Part shown: one piece after another, positions 30,980-42,538 of the stretch
Position numbering within the stretch: the first letter of the stretch is position 1
Layout of the letters: each line of letters starts with the position of its first letter
NCBI GenBank assembly: GCA_963713805.1
Contig: CAVQNF010000003.1
Location: 248,001-312,000 of the forward strand
DNA from: GAS188 sp963713805
GTDB lineage: Bacteria > Pseudomonadota > Alphaproteobacteria > Rhizobiales > Beijerinckiaceae
Length of the DNA: 64,000 bases
Reading direction: 5' to 3'
Made by a program: the position numbers and the translations under genes
Notes under the pieces: generated by a model
What the model was told of the DNA's origin: nothing
Seen by the model: the letters and a program-made list of their open reading frames with translations, nothing else
The model's database searches: none

Positions 30980-31942
30980 TCAGCCTTTGTGCCGACGTCC
31001 GGTCGCAAGGCCATACGCCAGATCGTGCAGATACATGCCGACCGCCATGCCGCGGTCGTGGCTCGCCCAAAGACGCGGCAGGATTTCGACTCGCTGGCCC
31101 CCGCGCGCGTGAATCATCACGAGGCCGGCCTCTTCGGCCGCGACCAGGAGATTGCGCACATGCGTTCGCGAGATCCCGAAGCGATCCCCGACATCCCCGA
31201 AGGGAACCGCCGCATGGGGGGCGGACGGATCGGTCATCGCGGCTTGGAGCAAGGCGGCGATGACCGGGTAGCCGCCCGCGCGATTCATGAACAACAGCAT
31301 GTCCGGGAAGGTGCCGATGAGCGTCGCGCTCAACGCCAGCAAGTGAACCGCCGCGCGCCGATGCGTCAAATGAAAGGCCGGATCTCGCCGCAGGATCGGT
31401 CCGTAGTCGTTCCGCGGATACAGCAGGGAAAGCGGGGCGTAATGGGCAGCGAGCCAATCGCGATCATGCGCGAGCATCATCGGCGTCGGCTTCAGGATGC
31501 GGACGCGGCGATCCCGTTCCGCCTGGCCGTATTCCACATAGCCGACGCCGTGCAGGCGGTGGATGAGCTTGTCCACCTGCCGCTCGCTCGCCAATCCGAA
31601 CATGGCGACCGTTCGCTTCAGGCGTCCGATCGTCAGCCAGGTCTCGCGCCGGTCGGGATCCTGTCCGGCATCGAGCGTCACGAGCATCAGGAACACCAGG
31701 ATGCGCCCGCTCTCGATGAGCAGGCGGACCAGAAAAGGCTCCCCGCCATAGAGTGCGAGAAAGCGGTCGAGATAGAACTTGCGCGCCTCCGGCAAGCGGG
31801 GATCATTGACGATCGCCTCGAGCGCCACATGCGGGACGTCGCGGAGAATGGCGGCGGTATCCGGGTCAACGGAGGGAGGAGCGATGTTGTGCGGGACAGG
31901 GGCGGAAATCGTTTCCCGGCCTCGGCGATCCATTAGAGTCAC
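30980..31942 (-). CDS. Winged-helix conserved protein of unknown function
   Basis: 320 residues, unbroken. Two segments look like winged-helix DNA-binding elements: RLKRTVAMFGLASERQVDKL with LIHRLHGVGYVEYGQAERDR, and GDVGDRFGISRTHVRNLLVA followed by AEEAGLVMIHARGGQRVEIL. No signal peptide or membrane helix. This suggests a transcription regulator with duplicated DNA-binding domains. It ends close to the convergent HEPN gene and lies divergent from the Gfo/Idh/MocA gene, 218 bases away, which it could regulate. I do not recognise a named family. Confidence 0.65.
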   Translation of the reverse strand: MTLMDRRGRETISAPVPHNIAPPSVDPDTAAILRDVPHVALEAIVNDPRLPEARKFYLDRFLALYGGEPFLVRLLIESGRILVFLMLVTLDAGQDPDRRETWLTIGRLKRTVAMFGLASERQVDKLIHRLHGVGYVEYGQAERDRRVRILKPTPMMLAHDRDWLAAHYAPLSLLYPRNDYGPILRRDPAFHLTHRRAAVHLLALSATLIGTFPDMLLFMNRAGGYPVIAALLQAAMTDPSAPHAAVPFGDVGDRFGISRTHVRNLLVAAEEAGLVMIHARGGQRVEILPRLWASHDRGMAVGMYLHDLAYGLATGRRHKG

Positions 31943-32160
31943 GGGAAGCCAGTCTCCAGACGGGTCTCATGCTTCGCCCGAACCGGCTAACATGGAACTC
32001 CGTTCGCGGGAATGGTGCACGACATCAGATCATCGTGATGTGCTTCGAGACGGAATATACGAGGAGCGGTCCGCTCATTTTTCTTTATCCATGTGCCTAC
32101 CCGACGATCGAACGTTTTCAGGATATTGCGAAGCTGCCGCAACGAGGAAGGGAGCGCCCG

Positions 32161-33207
32161 ATGGCGAGGAAAAGGGTCCTGGCGGTCGGCCTCGGCACCA
32201 TGGGCATGAGCCATGCGCTCGCCTATTCGCGCATAGAAGGTTTCGAGGTCGTCGGCGTCTGCGAGCGGCGAATCGCCGAGCGCGAGCTGCCGGAGGCGCT
32301 CGAGAGGCGCGGCGAAGTTTCGCCGAGTTCCGGGAGGCGCTCGCCAGCCTTCGGCCCGATGTCGTGTCGGTGAACACGCTGCCCGACACCCATGCCGATT
32401 TCGCCATCGAGGCGATGGAGGCGGGCGCGCATGTGTTCGTCGAAAAGCCCCTGGCCGACAGCGTCGCGAAGGCAAAGAAGGTGGTCGCGACGGCGAAGCG
32501 CACCGGGACGAAGCTGGTGATCGGCTACATTCTGCGCCACCACCCGTCCTGGATCCGCTTCATCGAGATCGCGCGCGAGCTCGGCACGCCGCTGGTGTTC
32601 CGGATGAACCTCAACCAGCAATCCAACGGCGAGACCTGGGCCGCGCACAAGCGGCTGATGAACTCGTTTCCGCCCATCGTCGATTGCGGCGTCCACTATG
32701 TGGACGTGATGTGCCAGATGACCTCGGCGAGGCCGATCAGGGTCCATGCGATCGGGGCGAGGCTCACCGATGAAGTCGCGATCGACAATTACGGCCAGTT
32801 GCAAGTGATCTTCGAGGACGGCTCGGTCGGGTGGTACGAGGCCGGATGGGGGCCGATGATCAGCGAGACCGCGTTCTTCGTGAAGGACGTGTTCGGACCG
32901 AAGGGATCCGTCTCGATCGTCATGGCGGAGAACAGCGGTGGCGTGCGCTCGGACGACATCAACGCCCATACGAAAACCAATCAGATCCTGCGCCACTACA
33001 CCGATATGTCGAGGCCCGACGAGCGGATCGACATGTCGGACGAGCCCGACCACGACGCGCTTTGCGAGCGCGAGCAGCGCTATTCTGCTGAAGAGCATCG
33101 ACGAGGACACCGATCTCACCGAGCACATGCATGACGCGGTGAAAAGCCTCAAGATCGTGCTTGCGGCCGATCAGTCGATCCGCTCGGGAAAGGTCGTGAC
33201 GCTTTGA
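32161..33207 (+). CDS. Gfo/Idh/MocA-family oxidoreductase, two frameshifts
   Basis: NAD(P)-dependent sugar or cyclitol dehydrogenase family. It starts MARKRVLAVGLGTMGMSHAL with the Rossmann GxGxxG. After a shift near 32310 it carries the conserved HVFVEKPLAD lysine motif and the C-terminal domain (IVDCGVHYVDVM, containing the expected Asp and His). A second shift near 33085 leads to the tail SLKIVLAADQSIRSGKVVTL. Net length is 348 residues because one change is a deletion and the other an insertion. Substrate unknown. Confidence 0.85.
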
Positions 33208-33240
33208 GCTTGACTGCGGTCTGGCCGTAAGAGGAGATGA

Positions 33241-33663
33241 TTGAATGAATTCGCGGCGTTCAACGATGCACGAGTGAAGGCGACCTTCGAGTCGCTTCCC
33301 CGGACGCTATACGCGCCCTTGATGCGGCTACGGCAATATGTTCTCGACACGGCCGCCGAGACCGCCGGAATCGGCGATTTGATCGAGACCCTCAAGTGGC
33401 GGGAGCCTGCCTACCTTCGGCAGAAGCCGAGAACCGGCACGACGATCAGGATCAACGCGTTGAAGGGTTCACACGACCGCTACGCCATGTACGTCCATTG
33501 CCAAACCTCGCTCATCGAAACTTTCAAGAGTATCTATCCCGATGCTTTCTCTTTCGAAGGCAATCGGGCGCTCTTGTTCGACGTCAAGGACCCAATTCCC
33601 GAACAGCCCTTGAAACATTGCATCGCCATGGCCCTGACCTACCATACACGTGCGAACGCATGA
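33241..33663 (+). CDS. DUF1801 (YdhG-like) protein
   Basis: 140 residues, unbroken. The TTG start at 33241 follows a good AGGAG Shine-Dalgarno at about 5-7 bases; the nearby ATG is out of frame. Family features are the KWREPAYLR strand, the PRTGTTIRINAL segment and HDRYAMYVHCQTSLIETFK. DUF1801 proteins share the YdhG fold, with iron or small-molecule binding suggested but not established. It starts 33 bases after the oxidoreductase and may be co-transcribed with it. Confidence 0.75.
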   Translation: MNEFAAFNDARVKATFESLPRTLYAPLMRLRQYVLDTAAETAGIGDLIETLKWREPAYLRQKPRTGTTIRINALKGSHDRYAMYVHCQTSLIETFKSIYPDAFSFEGNRALLFDVKDPIPEQPLKHCIAMALTYHTRANA

Positions 33664-33770
33664 CATGCGCGAGCCGCGCCGCTCTCGGAAGGGCCGGGCC
33701 GAGACAAGGCGATTTTGACGCGTTGCTGGTTGCGCCGTCGGCTCTGCTTATCGGTTAGCGCGATCGAGCT

Positions 33771-35119
33771 TCAGCCTGGATCGTTCGGCAGCACGAAGAC
33801 CTGTCCGGGGAAGACCAGGCTCGGGTTGCGGATCTGGCTTCGCATTGGCCTCGTAGATCTGGGTATAGCGAATGCCGCGCCCGAGCATTTTCCGGCTGAT
33901 CCGCCAGAGGCTGTCGCCGCGCACGACGGTGGTGGTCCGAAGCTCCTTTACGACGGCATCGGCGGAAGCTCCGGGAGCTGCGGGAGCGCTCGGCGACCGG
34001 GCGAGCGGAAGCGGCCACCTCGGCTGGCGGCTGAGCTTTCGAGGGGATTTGCGGTTTTGGCGCTTGCGGGCTCGAGCTCACGATGCGATCGGATGATCCG
34101 ACTGAGGGGGCGGGCGGCAGCGACACCGGAAAGTCGAAGGGGACTTCGGCCCGGGCGATCACCTTGCCGCTACTAGGCTCGACCTCATCGGCACGCACCA
34201 CGTAATGGCCGGGCTGCATGCCCTTTTCCACCTTGAGCGACCAAAGCCCGTTCAGATCGGCGATCACCCTGCCGATGAAGGCGCCGTTCAGATAGAGCCG
34301 GCTCTGGCTGCCTGCCGGCGCCGAGCCCGTGGCGAAGAAGCTCCCGCCCGCCTCGGCTTCGGCCGAGCGTATCGCCACCGCCGGGGCGGATTTCGGCGGC
34401 GGGGCGTCGGAGGAAACGCCGGAATTGGGCTTGGCCGCGCCCGCATCCGCATGCGCGGCACCCGCCTGCTCGGGAGCTGCGCGAGCCACCGCCACCGCTC
34501 CCTTTCCGGACTTCGGCACGACGACCTTGACGCTCGGCGAGGAGACGCCCGCGCCCGCGCCGGCCGGGGCCGCTTGCAGGGTGAGCGCATGTTCGCCGGG
34601 CGATGAGCGGCGGGGGCAGGAAGACCACCTCCCCGTTCGCGTCCGCGACGGCACGCGCGAGTTCCTTATCGCCGTCGTTGAGCGCGATCGTGGTCCCGGG
34701 CGCGCCTCGCCCGGCGATCACGCTTTCGCCGGAGGGCTCGACACGCACGATATCGAATTGCGGCGGCGGCGGCCGCTCGGTCGGCGGGGCATTCGCTTTT
34801 GTCGTGGCGTCCTCGCTCGGCGCGGCATCCTTCGAGGGCGCGGCGGGGGTGGCGTCCGTCGCCGGCGCCAAGGCGAGCTTGGTGCCCGGCGGGGCGCGGA
34901 ATTGGCTGAAACACCCGCCACCGCGCCCTCTCCCGAATTCGGAGCGGCTGGTTGCGCCGGCCCCGCGGGCGCGATCGCGGATGGAATGGGGGGCCAGGGT
35001 ACCTTCGGCCCGAAGGCGTACCAGGCGCCGCCCGCGGCGACGATGACGGCTCCGACCGCCGCCGTCGCCAAGACTCCTCGCCGGCTCTTCAGAAAATCCA
35101 GGAAGCCCACCATGGCCAT
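33771..35119 (-). CDS. Membrane-anchored Pro/Ala-rich protein with C-terminal LysM domain, frameshifted
   Basis: Probably an inner-membrane-anchored periplasmic peptidoglycan-binding protein. It starts MAMVGFLDFLKSRRGVLATA; one helix follows (GVLATAAVGAVIVAAGGAWY). Next come long Pro/Ala linkers, an Ig-like segment (FDIVRVEPSGESVIAGRGAP), a second domain (SQSRLYLNGAFIGRVIADLN ... GHYVVRADEVEPSSGKV), and after frame changes near 33985 and 33840 a LysM repeat: VVRGDSLWRISRKMLGRGIR and YTQIYEANA, ending VFVLPNDPG. Other shifts occur near 34900 and 34620. This layout is common in rhizobia; function in envelope integrity is inference. Confidence 0.75.
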
Positions 35120-35388
35120 TATTTCCTCTGCCGAGCAGAGTTCAGCCGAAATCGGCCAAATGAGGGTTAAGGGTAACAAAGCGTATACAAAGGGGCAAGC
35201 GAGCCCTGCGTGGGACGATCCGGATTAGGACGTAGGGAGTATCTTGGACCGGCGAGATGCGGCGAACCGGCGGCCTCGCGCACAGCCGATTGGCGATCGC
35301 GCTCACAGGATCGCCGTCGTCTCCGAGCGCGTCTTCCCCCCAAAGCCGACCGGGAAATTCCTCGATGCCGAAGCGAGGATGCTCCTGA

Positions 35389-35623
35389 TCAGCGGCGGTA
35401 GATCACCACTCCGCGATGATAGGTGCCCGTAATAGCGGCGACGATAGTAGCCGTCGCGATGGCGCCCCCGTAATAGCCGCGATGCCCCACGACCGCGCCA
35501 TGCGGCCCGGCACAACCAGCCCGATAGACGCCTCGGGCGCACACGAAGGCATTGGCCTCGCTGCCGCTCAGCGCGAAGAAGCTTCCGAGAAGAGCAGCCG
35601 TGAGAATGAATTCGCTTCATCAT
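35389..35623 (-). CDS. Small exported Gly/Tyr/Arg-rich protein, frameshifted
   Basis: About 77 codons after correction. It starts MMKRI; a shift leads to the signal peptide LTAALLGSFFALSGSEANA and then FVCARGVYRAGCAGPHGAVV and GHRGYYGG, with a second pair of frame changes inside the Arg/Tyr-rich tail (RDGYYRRRYYGH, then YHRGVVIYRR and TGA). Such small secreted proteins with two cysteines and a tyrosine-arginine tail are frequent in Bradyrhizobium-like genomes; function unknown. The gaps 35120-35388 and 35624-35902 contain nothing else that I recognise. Confidence 0.55.
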
Positions 35624-35902
35624 CGTCTCCCTTGGATGTGATGGGCTGGCCGTCGAATTCTCTCATCCGCGCCCTGATCGGCGGACGAATGGAGCGGGGC
35701 ACATGACGTTGCCGCCGCCCACGAACTTCACATGTGCGATCAGCTTTGGCAAGGATATAGGTCACCATCTCCGTGGTGCCAATCTTTTGTAGATGCACGT
35801 TTCAAGAATCCATTCATCGAAGAACCGACGTCTTCGGCGCTTGACATGTGATGATCGGCGGGTTGACCTTGCGAATTGTCTATCGAATTCATGGAGGTCA
35901 AT

Positions 35903-36121
35903 ATGCGTTTGGCGAAATGTGTCGCTCTTCTGGCCGTGAGCTTCATTTCCTCAAGCGCAATGGCTCAAACTGCTGCCGAACGCGCGGCCTGTCGCGGCGA
36001 CTTCCAGAAGTTTTGCGCCGGGGTCAAGCCGGGTGGGGGCCGCGGGCTGGCTTGTCTTGCCGAGCAAAAGGAGCAGCTCTCCGCGGCATGCCGCAAGGTG
36101 GTGGATGCGCACGCTCAGTAG
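35903..36121 (+). CDS. Small secreted cysteine-rich-repeat protein
   Basis: 72 residues. The signal peptide is MRLAKCVALLAVSFISSSAM followed by AQT. The mature part is one cysteine-rich repeat: ERAACRGDFQKFCAGVKPGG, then CLAEQKEQLSAACRKVV, with four cysteines in the C-x6-C-x12-C-x11-C arrangement of GLG1-type repeats. The start was chosen at 35903 because it gives a clean signal peptide; an upstream in-frame ATG (35891) would prepend charged residues. It is followed 48 bases later by a two-repeat paralogue. Function unknown; probably periplasmic. Confidence 0.75.
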   Translation: MRLAKCVALLAVSFISSSAMAQTAAERAACRGDFQKFCAGVKPGGGRGLACLAEQKEQLSAACRKVVDAHAQ

Positions 36122-36169
36122 CAGCGGGTGCGGGGAACGACGCAACGCAAACAAGACAGGCGAGGAACC

Positions 36170-36729
36170 ATGATCCGCACCCGCAGGGCGCACCCGCGAA
36201 CTCTCGCGGCGATGCTGGGATTCGTTTGGCTGACCGCGCCGGCCGATGCTCAACAACCCTCCCAGGCACAGATCAGCGCCATTCGCGCCTCGTGCCAGGC
36301 GGATTATCGCGCCCATTGCGCCGGCGTTCCGACCGGAGGCCGGCCCGCTCTGAATTGCCTGCAGAAGAATGTGGCGACGCTGTCCCCGGCCTGCCAGGCC
36401 GCGGTGAGCGCCGTCGGTGGAGGCGCTGCTTCGGCGCCTGCCGCCGCGTCGCCAGCAAGCTCCGCCTGCGCCTGCCGGCGCGGCGACCGCGCCCGCACCC
36501 GAGCCGTCGGCCGCTCCGCAGGAAGCCGCCCCTGCCGCCCACTCATATCCGCCGATGTCGCCGCGGCAAGAACTGGCTCTGCTCCGCCAGTCTTGCGGCC
36601 GCGATTACCGCGCCCTGTGCGCCGACGTGCAGCCTGGAGGAGGACGCGTGATCGGGTGCCTGAGGGACAACGCGCGCTTCGCTTTCGCCGCGTTGCAGGA
36701 GCGCTTTGATGGGCGCCATGCGACGCTGA
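36170..36729 (+). CDS. Secreted protein with two cysteine-rich repeats, two frameshifts
   Basis: Paralogue of the preceding gene, about 186 codons after correction. It starts MIRTRRAHPRTLAAMLGFVW with a signal peptide. Repeat 1: IRASCQADYRAHCAGVPTGG and ALNCLQKNVATLSPACQAAV. An Ala/Pro linker of ~50 residues follows, in which the frame changes near 36460. Repeat 2: RQSCGRDYRALCADVQPGGG and IGCLRDNA; then a second change near 36669 restores SLSPRCRSALMGAMRR and a TGA at 36727-36729. Both repeats keep all four cysteines only in the corrected frame, which supports the correction. Confidence 0.7.
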
Positions 36730-36949
36730 GCGCGGCCCTGAAGGATGGCGCGGGAGCGGTCGGCCTTTTCTGGCGCCTTGCCCAGAGAAATCTCCGAGCC
36801 GGCACGCCGCGGACTGCGCCGTTTGGAGCATGATTCCCCGTCCGGATTCTATCGAACGGGATCGACGGGCCGCAAAATGGGATCGGGTTCCTTGGAAACT
36901 CGCCCACCGGCAACATGTGGCGGCGCATGAGAAACCGCGAGGAGGGTAG

Positions 36950-38092
36950 ATGAGGATCATTTTCGTCTCGGCGACCTTGCTGTCGCTCGCGGCCTGCAAC
37001 GACAATCGCTACGTCCCGCCGCCCGCACCGAAAGTGTCGGTCGCCCATCCGTCGCGGCAGGAAATCACCCATTATCTCGAGACGAGCGGCAACCTCGCCT
37101 CGGTAAACTCAGCCAATCTCGTCGCCCGCGTCACGGGCTTCGTGCAGGAAATCAAATTCATTGACGGCGCGACTCGTGAAGGCCGGCCAGCCGCTCTTCG
37201 TCATCGAGCCCGAGCCCTATGAGAATGCCTTGGCGCAGGCGAAGGCAGCGGAGGCGGGCGCCGCTGCGACGGTGACACAAGCGCAAGCCGATTATGTCCG
37301 GCAGACCGAGCTGCAAGGCAAGGAGTTTGCTTCCAAGGCGACTTTGGAGACCTCGACCGCGACGCGCGATTCCGCACTTGCTGTGCAAAGACAGCGGCAG
37401 TCGGACACGAAGCAGGCGGAAATCAATCTCAGCTATACACAGGTGAAGGCACCCTTCGACGGCATCGTGACGGCGCGCCAGGTCTCCATCGGAGAGCTCG
37501 TCGGCATGGGGAATCCCACGGTGCTGGCGACCGTCGTCCAGCTCGACCCGATCTACGTCAACTTCAATGTCAGCGAGCAGGAAGTGGTGCGCTTGCGCGC
37601 CGGTATCCGTCGTCGCGGCATGACCGAAACGGATCTCGAGGCAGATCCCCGTCGAGGTCGGTCTCGTCGACGAGACCGGGTATCCGCACAAGGGCACGCT
37701 CGATTACGCCTATCCGGGCGTGACATCCTCAACTGGAACGCTCGCGGTGCGTGGTGTTCTGCCCAATGGGGATCGCGCTCTCTTGCCCGGATATTTCGTT
37801 CGGATCCGCGTGCCGCTTTCCAAGGAGCCCGACGCGCTTCTCGTTCCCGACCAGGCTGTCGGCACCGATCAAGGTGGGCGCTACGTCCTCGCGGTCGGCA
37901 AGGACAGTGTCGTCGAGCAACGCAAGATCGAGACCGGCGAAGCGCTCGGCGATCTGCGTGTCGTCACGCAAGGCTTGAGCTGCTGACGATAACGTCATCG
38001 TGTCGGGCATCGCGCGAGCCGTGCCGGGCCAGAAGGTCGATGCGGAGCCGCAAACGCTCGCCCGCTCAGGCGAGAGCGGCGAGGTCAAATGA
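36950..38092 (+). CDS. RND efflux periplasmic adaptor (HlyD/AcrA-like lipoprotein), three frameshifts
   Basis: Membrane-fusion protein that links the RND pump to an outer-membrane channel. It starts MRIIFVSATLLSLAACNDNR: lipobox LAAC gives a lipid-anchored cysteine. Then the barrel-sandwich start ETSGNLASVNSANLVARVTG, a coiled-coil hairpin (NALAQAKAAEAGAAATVTQA), and VKAPFDGIVTARQVSIGELV. Frame changes near 37175, 37640 and 37982 each read as one extra base. The stop overlaps the pump start as ATGA. About 380 codons. No tolC-like gene is in the window. Confidence 0.88.
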
Positions 38093-41000
38093 TCTCCAAA
38101 TTCTTCATCGAAAGGCCGGTTCTCGCCAACGTCATCGCCCTCATGATGCTGGTGATCGGCGGCGTCGCATTGTTCTCGCTGCCGGTCGCGCAATATCCGG
38201 ACATCGTGCCGCCGACCGTGCAGGTGACGACCCGATACCCCGGCGCCAACGCACGCACGATCATCGACACCGTGGCGCTGCCGATCGAGCAGCAGGTGAA
38301 CGGCGTCGAGAACATGCTCTACATGCAGTCCTACGCGACGCTCCGACGGCAGCTACACGCTCACCGTCACCTTCCAGATCGGCACCGACCTGAACTTCGC
38401 GCAAGTGCTCGTGCAGAACCGCGTGTCCAGCGCGCTCGCTTCCTTGCCGCAAGCCGTGCAGTCGCAAGGCGTCAATGTGCAGAAGAGATCGACCGCGATC
38501 TTGCAGATCGTGACGCTGACCTCACCGGACAAGCGCTACGACAGCCTCTATCTCAGCAACTTCGCGACCTTGCGGCTGAAGGACGAGATCTCGCGCCTGC
38601 CGGGCGTCGGCAATGTGACGGTGTTCGGCGCCGGGCAATATTCGATGCGCGTCTGGCTCGATCCGGACAAGATGCAGGCGCAGAGGATTGAACGCGCAGG
38701 ATGTGATCCAGGCCTGCAGCAGCAAAGCGAGCAGGTCACGGCCGGGCAGATCGGCATGCCGCCGGCCCCGAATCAGACCGCCTTTCAGTACACGCTCGAT
38801 GTCAGCGGAAAGCTATCGGAGCCGAGCGAGTTCGCCGATGTCATCGTCAAGACCGGCAATTCCGGCGATATCACGCGGGTGCGCGATGTCGGGCGCGTCG
38901 AGCTCGGCGCGCAGACCTATGGCCAGGTCTTCACGTTGAACGGCACGCCGGCCGCGGGGCTTGCGATCTTCCAGTCACCCGGCGCCAACGCGCTCGCGAC
39001 GGCCCACGAGGTCGACGTCAAGATGAAGGCGCTTGCCGCCGGATTCCCGCCGGGCATCGTCTACGGCATCCCGTTCGACACCACCAAATTCGTGAGCCAA
39101 TCCATCGCGGAGGTTTACAAGACGCTGGTCGAAGCCGCGATCCTCGTGCTGATCGTGATCTTGCTCTTCCTCCAGGACTGGCGCGCCATGCTGGTCCCGG
39201 CGACGACCGTGCCCGTGACCATCATCGGGGCCTTCGCCGCCATGGCGGCGCTCGGTTTCACCGTGAATCTGTCGACCTTGTTCGCGATCGTGCTCGCGAT
39301 CGGGATCGTGGTGGATGATGCGATCGTCGTCGTCGAAGGCGCCGCCCACAATATCGAGCAAGGCATGTCTGGACGCCAAGCGGCCATCAGCGCCATGGAC
39401 AAGCTCTTCGGCCCGATCATCGGCATCACCCTCGTGCTGATGGCGGTGTTCCTGCCGGCGTCTTTCCTGCCCGGCCTCACCGGACGAATGTATGCGCAAT
39501 TCGCGCTCGTGATCGCCGCCACGGCGCTGCTCAGCGCCATCAACGCCGCGACGTTGAAGCCGACGCAATGCGCGCTGTGGCTGAGGCCGTCGGTTCCGCC
39601 CGAGAAGCGCAATGCCTTCTACCGTGCCTTCAATGCGGGCTACGGGCGGGTGGAGCGTGGCTACGCGCGGCTCGTGGCGCGCATCACGAGCCACAGCCGC
39701 CTTACGGTCACCGCGGCGCTCATGGTGATCGGATTGGCGGTCTATGGCCTCGCGCGCGTGCCGACCGCCTTTCTTCCGATCGAGGATCAAGGATATTTCC
39801 TCGCCATCGTGCAGCTTCCGGACGGCGCCTCCCTGGAGCGCACCAACAAGGCGCTCGACGAGGTGTCGCGCATCGCCCAGGCCACGCCCGGCGTCGAGCA
39901 GGTGATCACCATCGCGGGCGTCTCGGCGCTCGACAACAATGCGACGCTCGCGAATGCAGGCGTCGCCTACATCATGCTGAAGGATTGGAGCGAGCGCGGC
40001 AAGACGCAAGGCTTGCTGCCGCTGTACACGAAGCTCAACAACGAGCTCGGCGCGGTCGCGGCGGCCCGCGTGCTCGTGCTTCCGCCACCACCGATCCAAG
40101 GCGTCGGCAACGCCGGCGGCTTCGCCATGCAGATCGAGCTGCGCGACGGGAGCTTCGATCTCGCGAAGCTTCAGGCGACGACCGATGCGGTGGTGAGGGC
40201 CGCCGAGAGCCAATCCGCGATTCAGCGCGTCATGGCGCCCTTCCGCGCCAACGTGCCGCAATTCCACATCGAGGTGGACCGGGTGAAGGCGCAAACCCTC
40301 AAGATCACGCCCGATCAGGTGTTCAGCGCGCTCGCGAGCTATCTCGGCTCGAGCTATGTCGACCAGTTCAACGCCTTCGGGAGGGTGTTCCAAATCTACG
40401 TGCAGGCGGACTCGCAATTTCGCATGCGTCCGGAAGACATCGAGAAGCTCACGGTCCGCAACAAGGACGGAGCCATGATCCCGCTGGGCACGCTGACCAA
40501 GATCACGCCCACGCTCGGGGCCTCGCTCATCAGCCTCTATAATCTTTATCCGTCGGCGACCATCGCCGGCTTGCAAGCGCAAGGCTTCTCATCGGGCGAG
40601 GCGATCAAGCTCTTGGAGGAGATCGCCGCCCGCACGCTGCCGCGCGGCACCGGCTTCGAATGGACGGGCATCTCCTATCAAGAAAAGATCGTCGGCAATC
40701 AGCTCTATCTCGTGTTCGCGCTCGCGCTTGTGCTCGTCTATCTCGTGCTCGCCGGACAGTATGAGAGCTGGTTCGCTCCGATCTCGGTCCTCCTCGCGGT
40801 GCCCTTGTCGCTGGTCGGCCCGGTGCTGGTGTTGCTGGCGCTCAAGATCGGCAACAATCTCTACGTGCAGATCGGGCTCGTCCTGCTCATCGCGCTGTCG
40901 GCCAAGAACGCCATACTGATCGTCGAATTCGCCCGCCAGATGCGCGCCGAAGGCAGGCCGATTTTCGAATCGGCCGTCGAAGCGGCGCGGGCGCGCTTCC

Positions 41001-41239
41001 GCCCCATCCTGATGACGTCCTTCGCCTTCATCCTCGGCGTCGCGCCGCTCGTCGTGGCAAGCGGGGCGGGCGCGAGCGCACGAGCCTCGATCGGCATCAC
41101 GGTGTTCAGCGGCATGATCGCCTCGACCTGTCTCGCGGTGCTCGCCGTGCCGGCGTTCTTCGTCCTGGTGCAGCGCTTCGAGGAACGGCGCGCCGCCGCC
41201 CCCGAGCCGCGGGCGGCGCCACGAATTTCGGTCACGTAG
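38089..41239 (+). CDS. RND efflux pump, HAE1 (AcrB/MexB) family, frameshifted
   Basis: Proton-driven trimeric inner-membrane pump. It starts MISKFFIERPVLANVIALMM, as in AcrB. About 1050 codons, the usual size. One insertion near 38343 interrupts the first porter segment. A compensating pair (extra A near 38688, missing C near 38715) scrambles about ten residues where the corrected reading is NAQDVIQALQQQSEQ. The proton-relay region has GIVVDDAIVVVEGAAHNIEQ with two aspartates in TM4, and TM10 has the lysine in IALSAKNAILIVEFARQM. Translationally coupled to the adaptor. Substrate range unknown. Confidence 0.93.
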
Positions 41240-41259
41240 CTCGACGCGGTCGCCTCCAT

Positions 41260-42538
41260 TCACGTCGGGCGCGGCAAAATCGCTTCCCGGGACTTGCCCT
41301 CGTAGAGCAAGTTGAGAACGCGAGGCGTGAGCAATCCCTGGACCACGATCGTGAAGATCACCACGCCGTAGCAGACCGCCGAAAGGCTCGCCCGGTACGG
41401 CGTCTGCGGCAACGTCAGGACGAGGGCGATCGAGATGCCCCCTCGCAGGCCAAGCCAGGTGAGGGCCGCGATCGCGCGTCCCTTTTCGATGAGCCCATGC
41501 GGCAAGAGCGGCACCAGGGCGCAGACGCTGACGAGGCGGGCGGCGAGCGCGAGCGGAATGGCGACGAGCATCGGCACGAGCGCGGCGCGCGCGCCATCGA
41601 TTGCCAGGATCTCGAACCCCATCAAGAGGAACAGCAAAGTGTTCAAGAGGTCGTCGACCAGAGCCCAGAAGGTGACGAGCTTGGCTCGCGACCCGTCGAG
41701 CACGCCGTGCTCCGCGGGCTGGTTCGCCAGCACGATCCCACAGACCACGACCGCGATCGGGCCCGACACGCCGAAGGCGACCGCGAGACGATAGGTCGAA
41801 AGCGCAAGCGCGAGCGAGATCGTGAGTATCAAATTATGGTCCTCGATGCGCCGCATCGCGAGACGAGCGACATAACCCGTGGCCGCGCCGAGCGCAGCGC
41901 CTGCCGTGCCCTCGACCAGGAGCGAAAGGGCGATATGTCCGTGACCGACGACGCCTGTCTGCCCCTTGAGTCGCCGCGAGTGCGGCGAAGAAGACGATGA
42001 CCGCCGTCCCGTCGTTGAACAGCGCTTCGCCCGAGACCATGGATCTGAGCGATGCCGGCAAATGCACCCGCTTGAGCAACCCCTCCACGGCGACCGCGTC
42101 CGTCGGGGCCAGAATGGCGCCGAGCACGAAGCACCATGTCAAAGGCATGTCCGTCCCGGAAAGTCGAAACGCGGCGAAGGCTCCGAACGCGAGCAGCACG
42201 GTCGACACCATCACCCCGACCGTCGCCAGGCCGAACACGGCCCAGGCCTCGCTCCGCAACTCTCGCAAATCGACATGCAGGCTCGCCGCAAACAACAGCA
42301 ACGCCAGCACGCCGTCGAGAAGGATGCGCGGAAGATGGGCCCCCTCGATCCTGTGCTGGGCGAGCCGCCTTAGATCGAACCCGCTGAAGAACGTGCCGAG
42401 CGCGATGATGACGAGCGAGGCTGCCAACGCGAAAAGCAAGAGAGCAATGGCGCGAGGCAACCGAAAATAGCGCTCGTTGATGATCCCGATGATCGCCGCA
42501 AACACCAAGACGAGCGAAGCCATGTCAAATGTCGACAT
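41260..42538 (-). CDS. NhaP-type cation/proton antiporter (CPA1), one frameshift
   Basis: Sodium or potassium/proton exchanger. It starts MSTFDMASLVLVFAAIIGII. About 425 codons after removing one base near 41960. The ion-binding region is GAILAPTDAVAVEGLLKRV, followed by SGEALFNDGTAVIVFFAALA; both carry the Thr-Asp and Asn-Asp residues of the NhaP fold. The second frame carries LTWLGLRGGISIALVLTLP, also conserved. About twelve membrane segments. Convergent with the RND pump gene. The 480-base gap beyond its start (42539-43018) holds only a 9-G run. Confidence 0.88.

Noticed and set aside
34300..34900. Possible tandem repeat in the Pro/Ala-rich region of the LysM protein
   Set aside because: Low-complexity linker without a constant repeat unit.
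38343..38720. Interpretation of the RND pump as a pseudogene
   Set aside because: One isolated insertion and one compensating pair match the general error pattern; the remaining ~850 residues are fully conserved.
38975..40582. 535-codon minus-strand frame opposite the RND pump
   Set aside because: Antisense to an intact HAE1 pump segment with all family motifs.
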